Made by a program: the position numbers and the translations under genes. This document shows, piece after piece, positions 15,731-24,619 of a DNA stretch of 54,379 nucleotides. The notes beneath the pieces were generated by a model. The model searched no databases, had not been told where the DNA came from, and worked only from the letters and a program-made list of their open reading frames with translations. Position 1 is the first letter of the stretch; the number at the start of each line of letters is the position of its first letter. The DNA comes from a virus: the IMG/VR virus record IMGVR_UViG_3300009551_000054, positions 1 through 54,379 of that record, one strand, 5' to 3'.

Positions 15731-15935
15731 GGCGGTTACGGCAACGCTGTTGCACCCGACGGCCAAGTCCATTCGCGACACGAAACTTCAGATGTGGCGC
15801 GATTGGGAAGAGGCCACCGGCGAGCCGGGCGAGATACGCGTCTATCGCGTCTATGACCTTGAGCGCGACTGTCCGAGCGCAGTGATCGTCGTGCGCTCGT
15901 CAGTACCGCGCGGATTCCGATGGGGTAAGCAGTGA
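15720..15935 (+). CDS. Small hypothetical protein, 71 aa
   Basis: It overlaps the end of the portal gene by 11 bases and its stop overlaps the next start (15932). Contains IRDTKLQMWRDWEEATGEPG and a basic C-terminus. Lies between portal and scaffold genes, where small assembly proteins are often found. Confidence 0.65.
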   Translation: MPAEAVTATLLHPTAKSIRDTKLQMWRDWEEATGEPGEIRVYRVYDLERDCPSAVIVVRSSVPRGFRWGKQ

Positions 15936-16276
15936 AATATCTGACTGGAAATGCACCCGCGGGCCGTTCGACAAAGCTGGTGCGCGACACCGCCAAGGGT
16001 ATGGCAGGGGCGTTCTTTGACGGTCAAGACATGTTCCGCGACGGTCGCACCGAACGCAGCGTGTTGTTCCGCATCAAGGCCCGCAGCCAGGACGAGTTCG
16101 TTCGCACCTACTGGCGCGACTTTGTCCCGCTCGCCCGGCAGCAGTTGGGCAAGATGCTGTCCATGCCCGGTGTAACGCAAGGGGACAAAGACCAGATTTA
16201 CGACGCGTTGCTCAAGGAGCGCGGTGCGGCAACCGATGCCGATCTCGCTGCCCCTTCAATTATGAGGATGAACTGA
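15932..16276 (+). CDS. Hypothetical protein of the portal-scaffold interval, 114 aa
   Basis: GTG start in an overlap with the previous gene. Mostly helical and charged (RTERSVLFRIKARSQDEFVR). No membrane span or known motif. Stop and next start share base 16276. Confidence 0.7.
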   Translation: MKYLTGNAPAGRSTKLVRDTAKGMAGAFFDGQDMFRDGRTERSVLFRIKARSQDEFVRTYWRDFVPLARQQLGKMLSMPGVTQGDKDQIYDALLKERGAATDADLAAPSIMRMN

Positions 16277-16626
16277 TGAACGTACTCGGTGCAATTGATG
16301 AAGCTGGCGAACTCGGAACTCCGGAAATCTACGATCTGAGCATCGATCAGATGCGAGCCGCGACGCAGGCGGACATCGACCGCTTGCTGCTCGGTTCAGA
16401 GGCGCAGGGCCTCTTCCGCAAGGGCGTTCGCCTCCTTGAGCATGTGTGTTCCGATACGTGCCGCGGCGACGTCTCCATCCAACAGATGCGCTCCATCGTT
16501 GGCGCTCTGGCGCATGCGTATACGAGCCCGCAGGCGCAGCGTGACGAGCAGGATTTGGCCGCCGGCCGGATGCTGCGCGAAGAGCGCGATCGGAAGGCCC
16601 GTTCATCCATCAAAGTTGTGGAGTGA
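16276..16626 (+). CDS. Hypothetical protein, 116 aa
   Basis: Helical acidic protein (LSIDQMRAATQADIDRLLLG). Coupled with neighbours on both sides. No family recognised. Confidence 0.7.
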   Translation: MNVLGAIDEAGELGTPEIYDLSIDQMRAATQADIDRLLLGSEAQGLFRKGVRLLEHVCSDTCRGDVSIQQMRSIVGALAHAYTSPQAQRDEQDLAAGRMLREERDRKARSSIKVVE

Positions 16627-16631
16627 CGAGC

Positions 16632-16895
16632 ATGGCTAAACTTACCGCTGCCGCCCGCAAGAAGATGCCGAAAAAGGAATTCGCCGGCCCGGGCAAAAGC
16701 TACCCGATCGAAAACAAATCTCATGCTGCGAATGCGAAGGCTCGTGCCTCGCAGATGGAGGCCAAAGGCAAGCTGTCCGCGTCCGAGAAGGCCAAGATCG
16801 ACGCCAAGGCAAACAAGGTCCTCGGCGAAAAGGGCGGGAAGAAGCGCCCGAAGAAAGACGCCGTGAAGGTCGAACGCTCAAGGATGACTCGCTAA
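16632..16895 (+). CDS. Small lysine-rich protein of a widespread phage/host family, 87 aa
   Basis: From the ATG at 16632 (a GTG at 16623 is possible). The core MPKKEFAGPGKSYPIENKSH plus the following AANAKARASQ matches a small conserved domain seen in many phage structural regions and bacterial proteins, usually annotated only as a domain of unknown function. The second half is a lysine-rich helix. May bind nucleic acid, but there is no direct evidence. Confidence 0.78.
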   Translation: MAKLTAAARKKMPKKEFAGPGKSYPIENKSHAANAKARASQMEAKGKLSASEKAKIDAKANKVLGEKGGKKRPKKDAVKVERSRMTR

Positions 16896-17125
16896 TGGCC
16901 AGCAAACCAAAAGGCCCCGTTGTCGAGGTCGCAGAGAACTCGATGAACTCCGAGCGCGAACGCAAATGGCGCGCTGAAGATGGCCTGCGCACTCTCACCG
17001 AAGCCGAGCGCATCCGCGGCGACAAAGCCCTGATGGGCGATATCGAGAAGGCCCGTAAGGCACGGATGAAGGAACTCGAAAGCATCAAGTGTGAGGTCTC
17101 GCCACGCACGATGGGGAAACGATGA
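16895..17125 (+). CDS. Small charged helical protein, 76 aa
   Basis: Shares one base with the previous stop. Strongly helical and charged (ERERKWRAEDGLRTLTEAER). Coupled by a four-base overlap to the next gene. Function unknown. Confidence 0.7.
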   Translation: MASKPKGPVVEVAENSMNSERERKWRAEDGLRTLTEAERIRGDKALMGDIEKARKARMKELESIKCEVSPRTMGKR

Positions 17126-17310
17126 CGCCTGAAGAGCGCATCTGCCGCGCACCGTGGCGACACCCGATGCTGCCCGCCGAGCGTCTTTGGGATCATCCGA
17201 CCCGCGCGCCCTATTCCGGCTCTTTCTCACAGGGTCGCGCCTTAGTTCGCAGCGCTCTCTGTGATTGGGACGCCATCCTCGCTTTCATCGAAGAGCTGGC
17301 GGCCAAATAA
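17122..17310 (+). CDS. Small hypothetical protein, 62 aa
   Basis: ATGA overlap with the previous gene. Contains several prolines and tryptophans (CRAPWRHPMLPAERLWDHP). Lies directly upstream of the scaffold gene. Confidence 0.6.
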   Translation: MTPEERICRAPWRHPMLPAERLWDHPTRAPYSGSFSQGRALVRSALCDWDAILAFIEELAAK

Positions 17311-17363
17311 TCCCGAACGGAGGCGGTTCCTCCGAACTCCCATACCCTGAAAAGGTGAAAAGC

Positions 17364-18272
17364 ATGACGCCTGATAATGAAGGCGCAGCCGCTGTTGCGG
17401 AAGCGCATCCGTCTGATTCCGTGCCTGTTGATGTTGGTGAAGCCGCCCCGCTTGTTGTGGCCAAGGAACCGCCCGCTGCTGACGGTGGCGATCCCGCGGT
17501 TCCGGTCGCGGACGCCACTGCAGCCGATGCACCAGGCGCCGATGGCCAGCCCAAGCCCGGCAAGCCGCCGAAGCTGCCCGAATACGCGCAGAAAATCCTC
17601 AATGATCTGGCGGCCGAGAAGCGCATCGCGGATCGCGAGAACAAGCGCCTCGCCGACGAGCTCGCCGCTCTCAAGGCCCCGAAGCCCGAACCAGCCCCTG
17701 CCGCCGCTGTTCCCACTGCCGCTGATGCTGCGGCCGTCACGGCTGCTGCCCCGCAAGGTGGCTTCCGCTCTGATGCAGACTTCAATGCTGCGGTTCAGGC
17801 TGAAGCGACCAAGCGCACTGCACAGGCGGCTTTCAACAAGAGGTCCAATGACGCCTTCACCGCAGGCAACACCACGTTCGGCGAGGAGAGTTTTAAGGAC
17901 GCGATTGCCAATCTGCACCAGGTTGGCGTGCTGCCCTATGCCGATCAGTCTGGGAACGTCTTCAACAACGAAATCCTCGAAATGGTCCTGGCGACGGATG
18001 ATCCGTCAAAGGTGCTGTACGAACTCGGCAGCAATCCCGACAAGGCTTCCTCCATCGTCAGCATGACTCCGGCCGCGCGGGCCATCGAAATCGCCAAGCT
18101 TGCGGTCTCGCCGCAGGCCAAGGGAGCGCCGCCCCCTCTCTCCAAGGCCCCCCGCCCAATTCCTCCCGTCGACGGTAGCGCCCGAGTAAATGCGGCGCCC
18201 AGCGATGCGGACGATGACGACACCTTCTTCGCCAAGCGCGAAGCTGAACTTGAAGCCTCCGGGCGCTGGTAA
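17364..18272 (+). CDS. Scaffolding protein, P22 gp8-like
   Basis: 302 residues from the ATG at 17364 (AAAGGTGAAAAGC upstream); the longer frame to 17265 overlaps the previous gene and is not kept. The N-terminal third is acidic and Ala/Pro-rich, a coiled-coil segment follows (ILNDLAAEKRIADRENKRLA), and the C-terminal part is helical. Composition, length and place immediately before the coat gene match P22-type scaffolds, which direct procapsid assembly and then leave. No residue-level match is claimed. Confidence 0.8.
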   Translation: MTPDNEGAAAVAEAHPSDSVPVDVGEAAPLVVAKEPPAADGGDPAVPVADATAADAPGADGQPKPGKPPKLPEYAQKILNDLAAEKRIADRENKRLADELAALKAPKPEPAPAAAVPTAADAAAVTAAAPQGGFRSDADFNAAVQAEATKRTAQAAFNKRSNDAFTAGNTTFGEESFKDAIANLHQVGVLPYADQSGNVFNNEILEMVLATDDPSKVLYELGSNPDKASSIVSMTPAARAIEIAKLAVSPQAKGAPPPLSKAPRPIPPVDGSARVNAAPSDADDDDTFFAKREAELEASGRW

Positions 18273-18476
18273 CAGCGCCGCCTAGCCTGCCCGACGCGAT
18301 CCGGAACTGATCGCTGAATAGCTCGACCAAACTGTGCGGCCGACGAGCACCGCACCGCTTACCGAGGCGTCACCTCGAGACTGGCCCGCTTTCACCTCGC
18401 TTACGGGCGGCGAGAACTCACCGGCACTGCACTGAGCATAACCCATCCGCCTAAGCAGCGGACGCTCCCTGTTGTG

Positions 18477-18504
18477 CCTCGAAAGCAATCCGGCCACTTC
18501 GAGG
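18477..18504 (+). promoter_or_regulatory. Hairpin that hides the coat gene ribosome site
   Basis: CCTCGAA (18477-18483) pairs perfectly with TTCGAGG (18498-18504) around a 14-base loop. The 3' arm contains GAGG (18501-18504), which sits seven bases before the coat ATG at 18512 and is the only good Shine-Dalgarno match. The 239-base gap 18273-18511 also holds a CGAGG-N5-CCTCG stem near 18362. Translational control of the coat gene is inferred. Confidence 0.6.
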
Positions 18505-18511
18505 TAATTCA

Positions 18512-19795
18512 ATGGCTAACGCTCTTCTCACGACGAGCCGTATCACGCGTGAAGCTGTGATGCTGTTCGTCAACTCCAATGCCCTTCTTGCCAACGTCGA
18601 CCGCCAGTATGACGGCGATTTCGGCAAGGCCGGCGAAAAGATCGGCTCGCAGCTCCGCATTCGCCTGCCGAATGATTATGTCCCGGTCAAAGGCCCTGCG
18701 GCATCCGTTCAGGATACCACGGAACAGCAGACCGTTCTCACCATGGCCACTCAGGCTCACGTCGACGTGTCATTCTCGACCGCCGATATGCTCCTGAGCG
18801 TCGACGACTTCCGCGATATCATCCTCAAGCCGATGATGAACAACCTCGCGGGCCAGGTCGCCGTCGACGTCATGGGCGTCTTCGAATACGGGTATATCCC
18901 GCTGCCCGTGGTCAACGGCTCGAACCCCATTGCGGCCCCCCTCTCGGCCACGACTGGCGGCTCGTGCAATATCGCTCCGAACTACCAGAGCGACAACGTC
19001 ACGCTGACCAGCCCGACCAGTGGCACCATGCTTGATGCGCGCGCCATTCTCGCCAACAATTCGGCGCCCGGCGACAATCGCAAGCTCGTTTTCGATCCGC
19101 GCACCAATGCTCGTATCGTCAACTCGCTGACCGGACTCCTCAATCCCGCCACCAAGATTTCGAAGCAGTTCGAATCTGGCGAGATGATGAGCGGTCTTGG
19201 CTATGCGGCGATCTTCGAAGACCAGACCACGATCAAGCACACCACCGGCACCTTCACCGCCGGCACGGTGTCAGGTGGCAACCAGACCGGCTATACGCTC
19301 ACCACGGGCGCGATTACCGGCACCCTCAACGTCGGCGACATCATCACGATTGCCGGCGTGAATGCGGTCAACCGCGTTACCAAGGCTACCACTGGCGAAC
19401 TTCGTCAGTTCGTGGTGACGGCCAACGTGGCGAGCGGCGCGACATCGATCCCGATCTATCCGGCGATCATCCCTCCGGTGAATGGCAACGCGGTCCAGTA
19501 CCAGACCGTGACGACTTCTCCGCTCACTAGCGCTACGATCACTCTGATCATTGCGCCGAGCACGACCTACCGCAAGAACATCGCGTTCGCCCCTCAGGCG
19601 CTCACGATGGTCAGCGGCGATCTGCCGTTGCCTAAGAACGTCGATGCCGCCCGCGCCAAGTACCAGAACGTCTCGATGCGCATGGCCACGCAGTGGCAGG
19701 TTGGTACGGACCAGGAAGTGACGCGTCTCGACACCCTCTACGGTGCACTCATGACGCGTCCTGAGTGGTCGGCAATCGTTCCTGACATCATCTAG
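18512..19795 (+). CDS. Major coat protein, P22 gp5-like
   Basis: 427 residues, the usual length for this HK97-fold family. The start NALLTTSRITREAVMLFVNS, the early basic stretch GEKIGSQLRIRLPNDYVPVK and the C-terminal segment SMRMATQWQVGTDQEVTRLD fit P22-type coat proteins. A glycine/threonine-rich insertion at about 250-330 is probably the telokin-like I-domain. Follows the scaffold gene, and a strong hairpin at 19812 ends the pair. Confidence 0.93.
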   Translation: MANALLTTSRITREAVMLFVNSNALLANVDRQYDGDFGKAGEKIGSQLRIRLPNDYVPVKGPAASVQDTTEQQTVLTMATQAHVDVSFSTADMLLSVDDFRDIILKPMMNNLAGQVAVDVMGVFEYGYIPLPVVNGSNPIAAPLSATTGGSCNIAPNYQSDNVTLTSPTSGTMLDARAILANNSAPGDNRKLVFDPRTNARIVNSLTGLLNPATKISKQFESGEMMSGLGYAAIFEDQTTIKHTTGTFTAGTVSGGNQTGYTLTTGAITGTLNVGDIITIAGVNAVNRVTKATTGELRQFVVTANVASGATSIPIYPAIIPPVNGNAVQYQTVTTSPLTSATITLIIAPSTTYRKNIAFAPQALTMVSGDLPLPKNVDAARAKYQNVSMRMATQWQVGTDQEVTRLDTLYGALMTRPEWSAIVPDII

Positions 19796-19811
19796 CGGCC
19801 ACACGATTTAC

Positions 19812-19835
19812 GGCAGGGTGCTTCGGTGCCCTGCC
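19812..19835 (+). terminator. Strong hairpin after the coat gene
   Basis: GGCAGGGTGC (19812-19821), TTCG loop and GTGCCCTGCC (19826-19835): ten pairs including wobbles. Only TGTCT follows, so it may protect the coat mRNA 3' end or attenuate rather than stop transcription fully. Confidence 0.6.
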
Positions 19836-19859
19836 TGTCTCCAACGCGAGATTCTCCAC

Positions 19860-20096
19860 ATGACCGATCGAGAATATCCCAGGTGGATACACCGCGAGGG
19901 ACGGCCGAAGGATTCCGTCGTCGCTGAGACGGCAGAGGAAGAGGCGGCCATCCTTGCCCGCTGGAAAGCGGCTGACCTAGAGGCATCGCGCCCGAACCAG
20001 CTTACCGGCCTCACGAAGCCGCCCGTGGCCCCGAAAGGGAAGGGTGGCTGGCCGAAGGGTAAGCCGCGCACCTCTCGCAATGTCGCGGTGAACTAA
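19860..20096 (+). CDS. Small basic-tailed protein, 78 aa
   Basis: The ATG at 19860 lies beyond the coat hairpin, so the longer frame from 19818 is rejected. The N-terminal part is acidic (AETAEEEAAILARWKAADLE); the C-terminus is basic with an AT-hook-like GGWPKGKPRTS. Lies between coat and head-completion genes. Confidence 0.7.
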   Translation: MTDREYPRWIHREGRPKDSVVAETAEEEAAILARWKAADLEASRPNQLTGLTKPPVAPKGKGGWPKGKPRTSRNVAVN

Positions 20097-20097
20097 C

Positions 20098-20844
20098 ATG
20101 GCTGGTCTGGCGATCAGCACATTCGGGGATCTGATTACCCTGGCGCTGAAGAACGCAGGCATTATCGGTGTTGGCCAGACGCCGGCCGCCGAAGACATGA
20201 ACGACGCCGCTCAATTGCTCAACCTCATACTGGCTGAGTGGCAGCGTCTTCGTTACCTCGTCTATCACCTCGTCGAGCAGAGCGTCTCCTGCACGGGAGC
20301 GCAGAGCTATTCGCTTGGGCCGGGCGGCGATTTCTCGATGACCTCGCGGCCGTCGATCGTCAATTACGCCTTTGCGCGGCAGGTGATCGATTCCAACCCC
20401 AACCAGATCGACTATCCGATTCAGATTTTGCCGTCGCGCGAGACCTATGCGCGCATTGCGATGAAGTCGTTGCAGTCCTTCCCTCAATGGGCTTGGTATG
20501 ACGCGGATTTCCCGCTGGCGAACCTGCTCGTCTATCCCGTCATTACCTCGCAGTTCTCGCTCTTCATCGGGTATCCGGCGCTTCTCCAGTCTGTCGACTC
20601 GCTGACCACGACCATCAACATGCCGCCCGAATATGCCGGCGGACTGATGTACAATCTGGCCGTTGATCTGGCCGGCGCCTACCAGCTCACGCCCAATCCG
20701 CGGGTGGTCGCGAAAGCCTCGTACTTCCTGCAGACAATGCGGGTCGCGAACGCTCAAATCCCGCAGATGACGATGCCCCGTATTCTGAACAACGGGGCGC
20801 GTTACAACATCTTTAGCGATCGGGCTGGACCGGGCAACTACTGA
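20098..20844 (+). CDS. Head-completion / tail accessory factor, P22 gp4-like
   Basis: 248 residues. The N-terminal part (DLITLALKNAGIIGVGQTPA, then AAQLLNLILAEWQRLRYLVY) and the middle (PPEYAGGLMYNLAVDLAGAY) match the family of P22 gp4, which plugs below the portal and holds packaged DNA in. Position after coat and before the gp10-like gene agrees. Confidence 0.88.
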   Translation: MAGLAISTFGDLITLALKNAGIIGVGQTPAAEDMNDAAQLLNLILAEWQRLRYLVYHLVEQSVSCTGAQSYSLGPGGDFSMTSRPSIVNYAFARQVIDSNPNQIDYPIQILPSRETYARIAMKSLQSFPQWAWYDADFPLANLLVYPVITSQFSLFIGYPALLQSVDSLTTTINMPPEYAGGLMYNLAVDLAGAYQLTPNPRVVAKASYFLQTMRVANAQIPQMTMPRILNNGARYNIFSDRAGPGNY

Positions 20845-21083
20845 TGCATCCCTTCCAAGCGCTTGAGCATATGGAGATGGGCCTCTCGACCCGGCTCTTT
20901 GACGCGGCATGGCCACTCACCGGGCACGAGACGAATTCCCAAGGCGCTGACATCTGGTACTGCGCTCCCCCACCGTATCGCCGCGGCTTTCTGTGCGCGC
21001 CGTCTGAACAAGGAGTCACGGCACAGCGAAGCGCTCTTCGAGCGTCGCTGATCGACGGCACCAAATCCATTCCTTGGTGCTAG
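20844..21083 (+). CDS. Small hypothetical protein, 79 aa
   Basis: TGATG overlap with the gp4-like gene and three bases from the next start. Contains DAAWPLTGHETNSQGADIWY, which looks like real protein. Unknown role between head-completion genes. Confidence 0.65.
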   Translation: MHPFQALEHMEMGLSTRLFDAAWPLTGHETNSQGADIWYCAPPPYRRGFLCAPSEQGVTAQRSALRASLIDGTKSIPWC

Positions 21084-21086
21084 CGC

Positions 21087-22802
21087 ATGCCATTGGTTCC
21101 GTTGCTCGGAGGTAACTACGAGGGCCGTAGTACCCAAGCCTCCGCACGCAACCTCGCGGTCAACGTCTATCCCGAGCGGAACCCGCCTGACGGCCAACCT
21201 CTAACGCCCGTCACCTACTACCAGACGCCGGGCCTTCTGTCCGTCGGCGTTAGCCCGAATATCGAAGCCGTTCGGACGAGCTACCGGGCCACTAACGGCA
21301 ATCTCTATGTGATCGTCGGACCAACCGTCTACGCAGTCTCGAACACCTTCACATGGACGATACTCGGCACGGTCGCCGACGCCACGACGCCGCTCAATGT
21401 CACCGACAATGGACTGGCCATCGTTCTGGTTGACGGCTCGACCACTGGCTACGCCATCGACATGGGGACCAATAGTTTCGGGGTGATTACCGATCCAAGT
21501 TTTCTTGGTGCTCTTTCTGCCGCTCAGCAGGATGGGTTCTTCATCTTCAACAATCCAGGGACCAACCAGTTCTACATCAGCCTCGAGAACGTCACATTCG
21601 CCATGCTGACGGGCGTAACGGGGCGCATCCTGTCGTCCTCAATAGCCGCGCCAGGTACGGGCTACGTCAATGGCTCCTATACCAACGTGCCGCTCACTGG
21701 CGGAACCGGTACCGGGGCCACGGCCAATATCACCGTGGCGGGTACGGCGGTCACCGTTGCTACGATCGTCAATCCCGGCACTGGCTATGCGCAGAACGAT
21801 ACGCTCTCGGCCTCGAATACCAATCTGGGCGGCACAGGCTCAGGCTTCGCACTCGCGGTTGATGAAGTCGCGACGGCCTTCGATCCGCTCGATATTGCGA
21901 CCAAGTCTAGCTCGGCTGATCCGATTGTCGAAGTCGCGGCCATTCACGGCGTGCTCTGGCTCATCGGGCAGTTGACCTCTGAGATTTGGGCGCCGAGCGG
22001 GGCGGCCGACTTCTATTTCCAGCGCATTCCCGGCGCTGTGATCGATCACGGGAGTGCCGCCCCTTATTCGCTGTCCCAGCAGGACGTGGCGCTGTTCTGG
22101 CTCTCTCAGGACCGGCAGGGACACGGCATCGTTGTTCGGGGGCAGGATACCTCAATTCAGCGTATCTCGACCAATGCGATTGAAGAGGCGATTCAGACCT
22201 ACACCACGATTTCGGATGCGATCGGCTTCTGCCATCAGGTCGAAGGGCACAGCTTCTTCGTCCTGATCTTTCCTTCGGCTGATGTGACGTGGGTCTATGA
22301 CCTCTCGACGGGGCAGTGGCATCGCAGGGCGTCTATCGACGGGAACGGCGTTCTGCATCGCTGGCGGGCGAACTGCTTCGCCTTCGCCTACGGCATGAAC
22401 CTCGTCGGGGACTACCAGAACGGCAAGCTCTATGCGCTCGACTCTACGTTCTTCACTGATGACGGGACGGCAATACCGCGCATCATCAGCTTTCCGCACA
22501 TGGCCAATGGCGGGAGGCGCTGCATGTATAACCAGTTCCAAGCGAAAATGATGGTCGGCCAGATCGATAACACCGAGACCGATGATCCTCCGCTTGCCGC
22601 TCTGCGCTTCAGCGATGATGCCGGGCAGACCTACAGCAACGCGGTGACGCAATCGATCGGCGCATCCGGGCAATATCTAACCTCTCCGCAATGGCAAAGG
22701 CTTGGCATGGCGCGTGATCGAGTGTTCGAGCTCTCGTGGTCGGCGAATGCTGACATCGCCCTGGCAGCGGCTTGGGTCAACTTCCGCGTGGCTCAAACCT
22801 AG
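21087..22802 (+). CDS. Packaged-DNA stabilisation protein, P22 gp10-like, with inserted domain
   Basis: 571 residues, about 100 longer than P22 gp10. The ends fit the family: NLAVNVYPERNPP near the start, QLTSEIWAPSGAADFYFQRI in the middle and WQRLGMARDRVFELSWS at the end, the beta-propeller-like tail accessory protein. Residues about 180-255 (TGYVNGSYTNVPLTGGTGTG and GTGYAQNDTLSASNTNLGGT) are an extra beta domain of a type that recurs in unrelated phage fibres, so it looks inserted. Confidence 0.88.
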   Translation: MPLVPLLGGNYEGRSTQASARNLAVNVYPERNPPDGQPLTPVTYYQTPGLLSVGVSPNIEAVRTSYRATNGNLYVIVGPTVYAVSNTFTWTILGTVADATTPLNVTDNGLAIVLVDGSTTGYAIDMGTNSFGVITDPSFLGALSAAQQDGFFIFNNPGTNQFYISLENVTFAMLTGVTGRILSSSIAAPGTGYVNGSYTNVPLTGGTGTGATANITVAGTAVTVATIVNPGTGYAQNDTLSASNTNLGGTGSGFALAVDEVATAFDPLDIATKSSSADPIVEVAAIHGVLWLIGQLTSEIWAPSGAADFYFQRIPGAVIDHGSAAPYSLSQQDVALFWLSQDRQGHGIVVRGQDTSIQRISTNAIEEAIQTYTTISDAIGFCHQVEGHSFFVLIFPSADVTWVYDLSTGQWHRRASIDGNGVLHRWRANCFAFAYGMNLVGDYQNGKLYALDSTFFTDDGTAIPRIISFPHMANGGRRCMYNQFQAKMMVGQIDNTETDDPPLAALRFSDDAGQTYSNAVTQSIGASGQYLTSPQWQRLGMARDRVFELSWSANADIALAAAWVNFRVAQT

Positions 22803-23132
22803 ATGGCCCAGCAGACCTTTCCAACCGCCGCAACCCCGGCGGTCGCGCAGCAGAACGGCTCGTGGTTCTTCACCAACCCGTGGATGATCTGGTTTCAGCA
22901 GCTTGCCAGCCAGCCGGCCGCTCCGTTTTCTGTCGCGCCGACCGGTTCGCCGTTCAACTACACAGCATCGGGGAAGGGCTCGCTAGCGGTCAGCGGCGGA
23001 ACGGTCTCGGCGATAACGCTTACGCGCGGCGGTGAGACTGTGCCGATGGGCAACCTCATTCCGATGGTCAACAACGACGTGGCGACCATCACATATTCTG
23101 TCGCACCAACGCTTAGTTTCGTGCCGGGCTAG
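22803..23132 (+). CDS. Small tail-associated protein, 109 aa
   Basis: The ATG directly follows the gp10-like stop. A proline/threonine-rich start with WFFTNPWMIWFQQLASQP, a pattern common in small tail proteins, then beta strands. It is in the map place of the P22 tail needle gene but lacks the needle's long coiled coil, so needle function is doubtful. Confidence 0.65.
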   Translation: MAQQTFPTAATPAVAQQNGSWFFTNPWMIWFQQLASQPAAPFSVAPTGSPFNYTASGKGSLAVSGGTVSAITLTRGGETVPMGNLIPMVNNDVATITYSVAPTLSFVPG

Positions 23133-23138
23133 CGCTTT

Positions 23139-23906
23139 ATGGCGTTTCCGAGCCTTTCCGTCTGCCGTGAGTTCGCGGCCGAGAACATCAACGCCGTCTG
23201 TAATCATCCTGATGTACGGCCCTGGCTTGGTGGCGGCGTCGGTCCGATCGATCTAGCCCCGCTCGTTGCCAATCCAGCACATTGCCTCTTGATGGGGAAG
23301 GGGGGCGGCGTTCTCTTCCAGTGTCTCGAGCCCGGTCTATATGAGGCGCATACGCAGTTCTTACCTGATGCGCGCGGGGCATCATCGGTTCAGTCCGTCA
23401 AGGACGCGCTCCGCTGGATGTTCACCCGCACGGATGCGGTCGAAATCGTCACCAAAGTGCCAGAGGGCAACAAGGGTGCCCTCGGGTTAGTTCGTGCAAT
23501 CCACGGGCAACTACAGTTCACACGTGAGAATGTCTGGCCGATAGGCAATCAAATGGTTGCGGTTGGCCATTACGCGCTCCCGATCATGTCATGGGCCGGC
23601 AAGTGCGAGGAAGTCGCCGCGTCGGGCGAGTGGTTTCACGGGAAACTCGAAGCGGCAAAGGCAGAAACAGCCGGCGCGGCACCGCTCCATGACGATGACG
23701 AAGCCCATGATCGGTATGTCGGCGCGACCGTCGAGATGATCGCCGCAGGCCAAGTCGCTAAGGGTCTCGCGTTCTATAATCGGTGGGCGAAATTCTCGGG
23801 CTATGGTCCTGTCTCGCTCATCGCTACCAATCCAGTCGTGATCGACATCGGCGACGCCATTTTGGCCGTTCGCGGCGACGATTTCGACGTTCTGCTCTGC
23901 CGCTAA
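23139..23906 (+). CDS. GNAT-like virion or assembly protein, 255 aa
   Basis: The segment FLPDARGASSVQSVKDALRW followed by VEIVTKVPEGNKGALGLVRA looks like an acetyltransferase-type (GNAT) fold; several P22-like phages have such a protein next to their ejection genes. A cofactor-binding Q/RxxGxG/A motif is only weakly present, so it may be structural. C-terminal part has VVIDIGDAILAVRGDD. Confidence 0.7.
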   Translation: MAFPSLSVCREFAAENINAVCNHPDVRPWLGGGVGPIDLAPLVANPAHCLLMGKGGGVLFQCLEPGLYEAHTQFLPDARGASSVQSVKDALRWMFTRTDAVEIVTKVPEGNKGALGLVRAIHGQLQFTRENVWPIGNQMVAVGHYALPIMSWAGKCEEVAASGEWFHGKLEAAKAETAGAAPLHDDDEAHDRYVGATVEMIAAGQVAKGLAFYNRWAKFSGYGPVSLIATNPVVIDIGDAILAVRGDDFDVLLCR

Positions 23907-23942
23907 GGCTCTCCTAGACATCTGAATTTGCGAGGTATCACG

Positions 23943-24617
23943 ATGCCTGTGGGCGCCGCGATCGGTATCTCTGGCGTCGTTGGCGCCGGAGCAAATCTGC
24001 TTGGGTCATCCCAACAGGCAAACGCGGCAACTAACGCCGCCAACCTGCAAAAGCAGCAGTACGAACAAACCCGTACCGACCTCATGCCCTATAACCAGGC
24101 GGGGCAGAACGCGACCAATATGCTGACGGCACAATTGCCGCAGCTCACTGCACCAGTCTCAATGGACGAAGCCACGCTGCGCACGACGCCGGGCTACCAG
24201 TTCAACCTTAATCAGGGCCTCAAATCGGTCCAGAACGGCGCGGCGGCACGCGGGCTCGGCTCGTCCGGAGCGGCGTTTAAAGGGGCCGCCAACTACGCCA
24301 CTGGCTTGGCGGATTCGACCTATCAGAACCAGTTCGCGAACGCCGTCACCAACCAGACGAACGCCTATAACAGATTGCTGGGTGTTGCCGGCCTCGGTGC
24401 CAATGCTGCGGCTCAAAGCGGACAGATCGGCGTGCAGGGCGCGGCGAATGCCGGCAACTCACTCATCGGGGCAGGGACGGCACAAGCGGCTGGTCTGACG
24501 GGTGCGGCAAACTCGCTCACCAACGCCGCTAATTCCTATGCCGGCTACACGTATGCCAATCAAAACAATCCGCTCATGGCGCCCGGTCTTTACGGCGCTG
24601 GCGCGTGGGGAGGCTGA
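23943..24617 (+). CDS. Ejection protein, P22 gp7-like position
   Basis: The ATG at 23943 has GAGG seven bases upstream and is preferred to the TTG at 23928. 224 residues, rich in Ala, Asn, Gln and Gly, with a hydrophobic glycine-rich N-terminus (GAAIGISGVVGAGANLLGSS) and long amphipathic helices (TYQNQFANAVTNQTNAYNRL). These are typical of proteins carried in the head and ejected with DNA. First of three such genes in a row. Confidence 0.8.
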   Translation: MPVGAAIGISGVVGAGANLLGSSQQANAATNAANLQKQQYEQTRTDLMPYNQAGQNATNMLTAQLPQLTAPVSMDEATLRTTPGYQFNLNQGLKSVQNGAAARGLGSSGAAFKGAANYATGLADSTYQNQFANAVTNQTNAYNRLLGVAGLGANAAAQSGQIGVQGAANAGNSLIGAGTAQAAGLTGAANSLTNAANSYAGYTYANQNNPLMAPGLYGAGAWGG

Positions 24618-24619
24618 CC

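Noticed and set aside
20011-20916. 301-aa minus-strand frame opposite the gp4-like gene
   Set aside because: The plus strand encodes a recognisable head-completion protein; the minus product has shadow composition.
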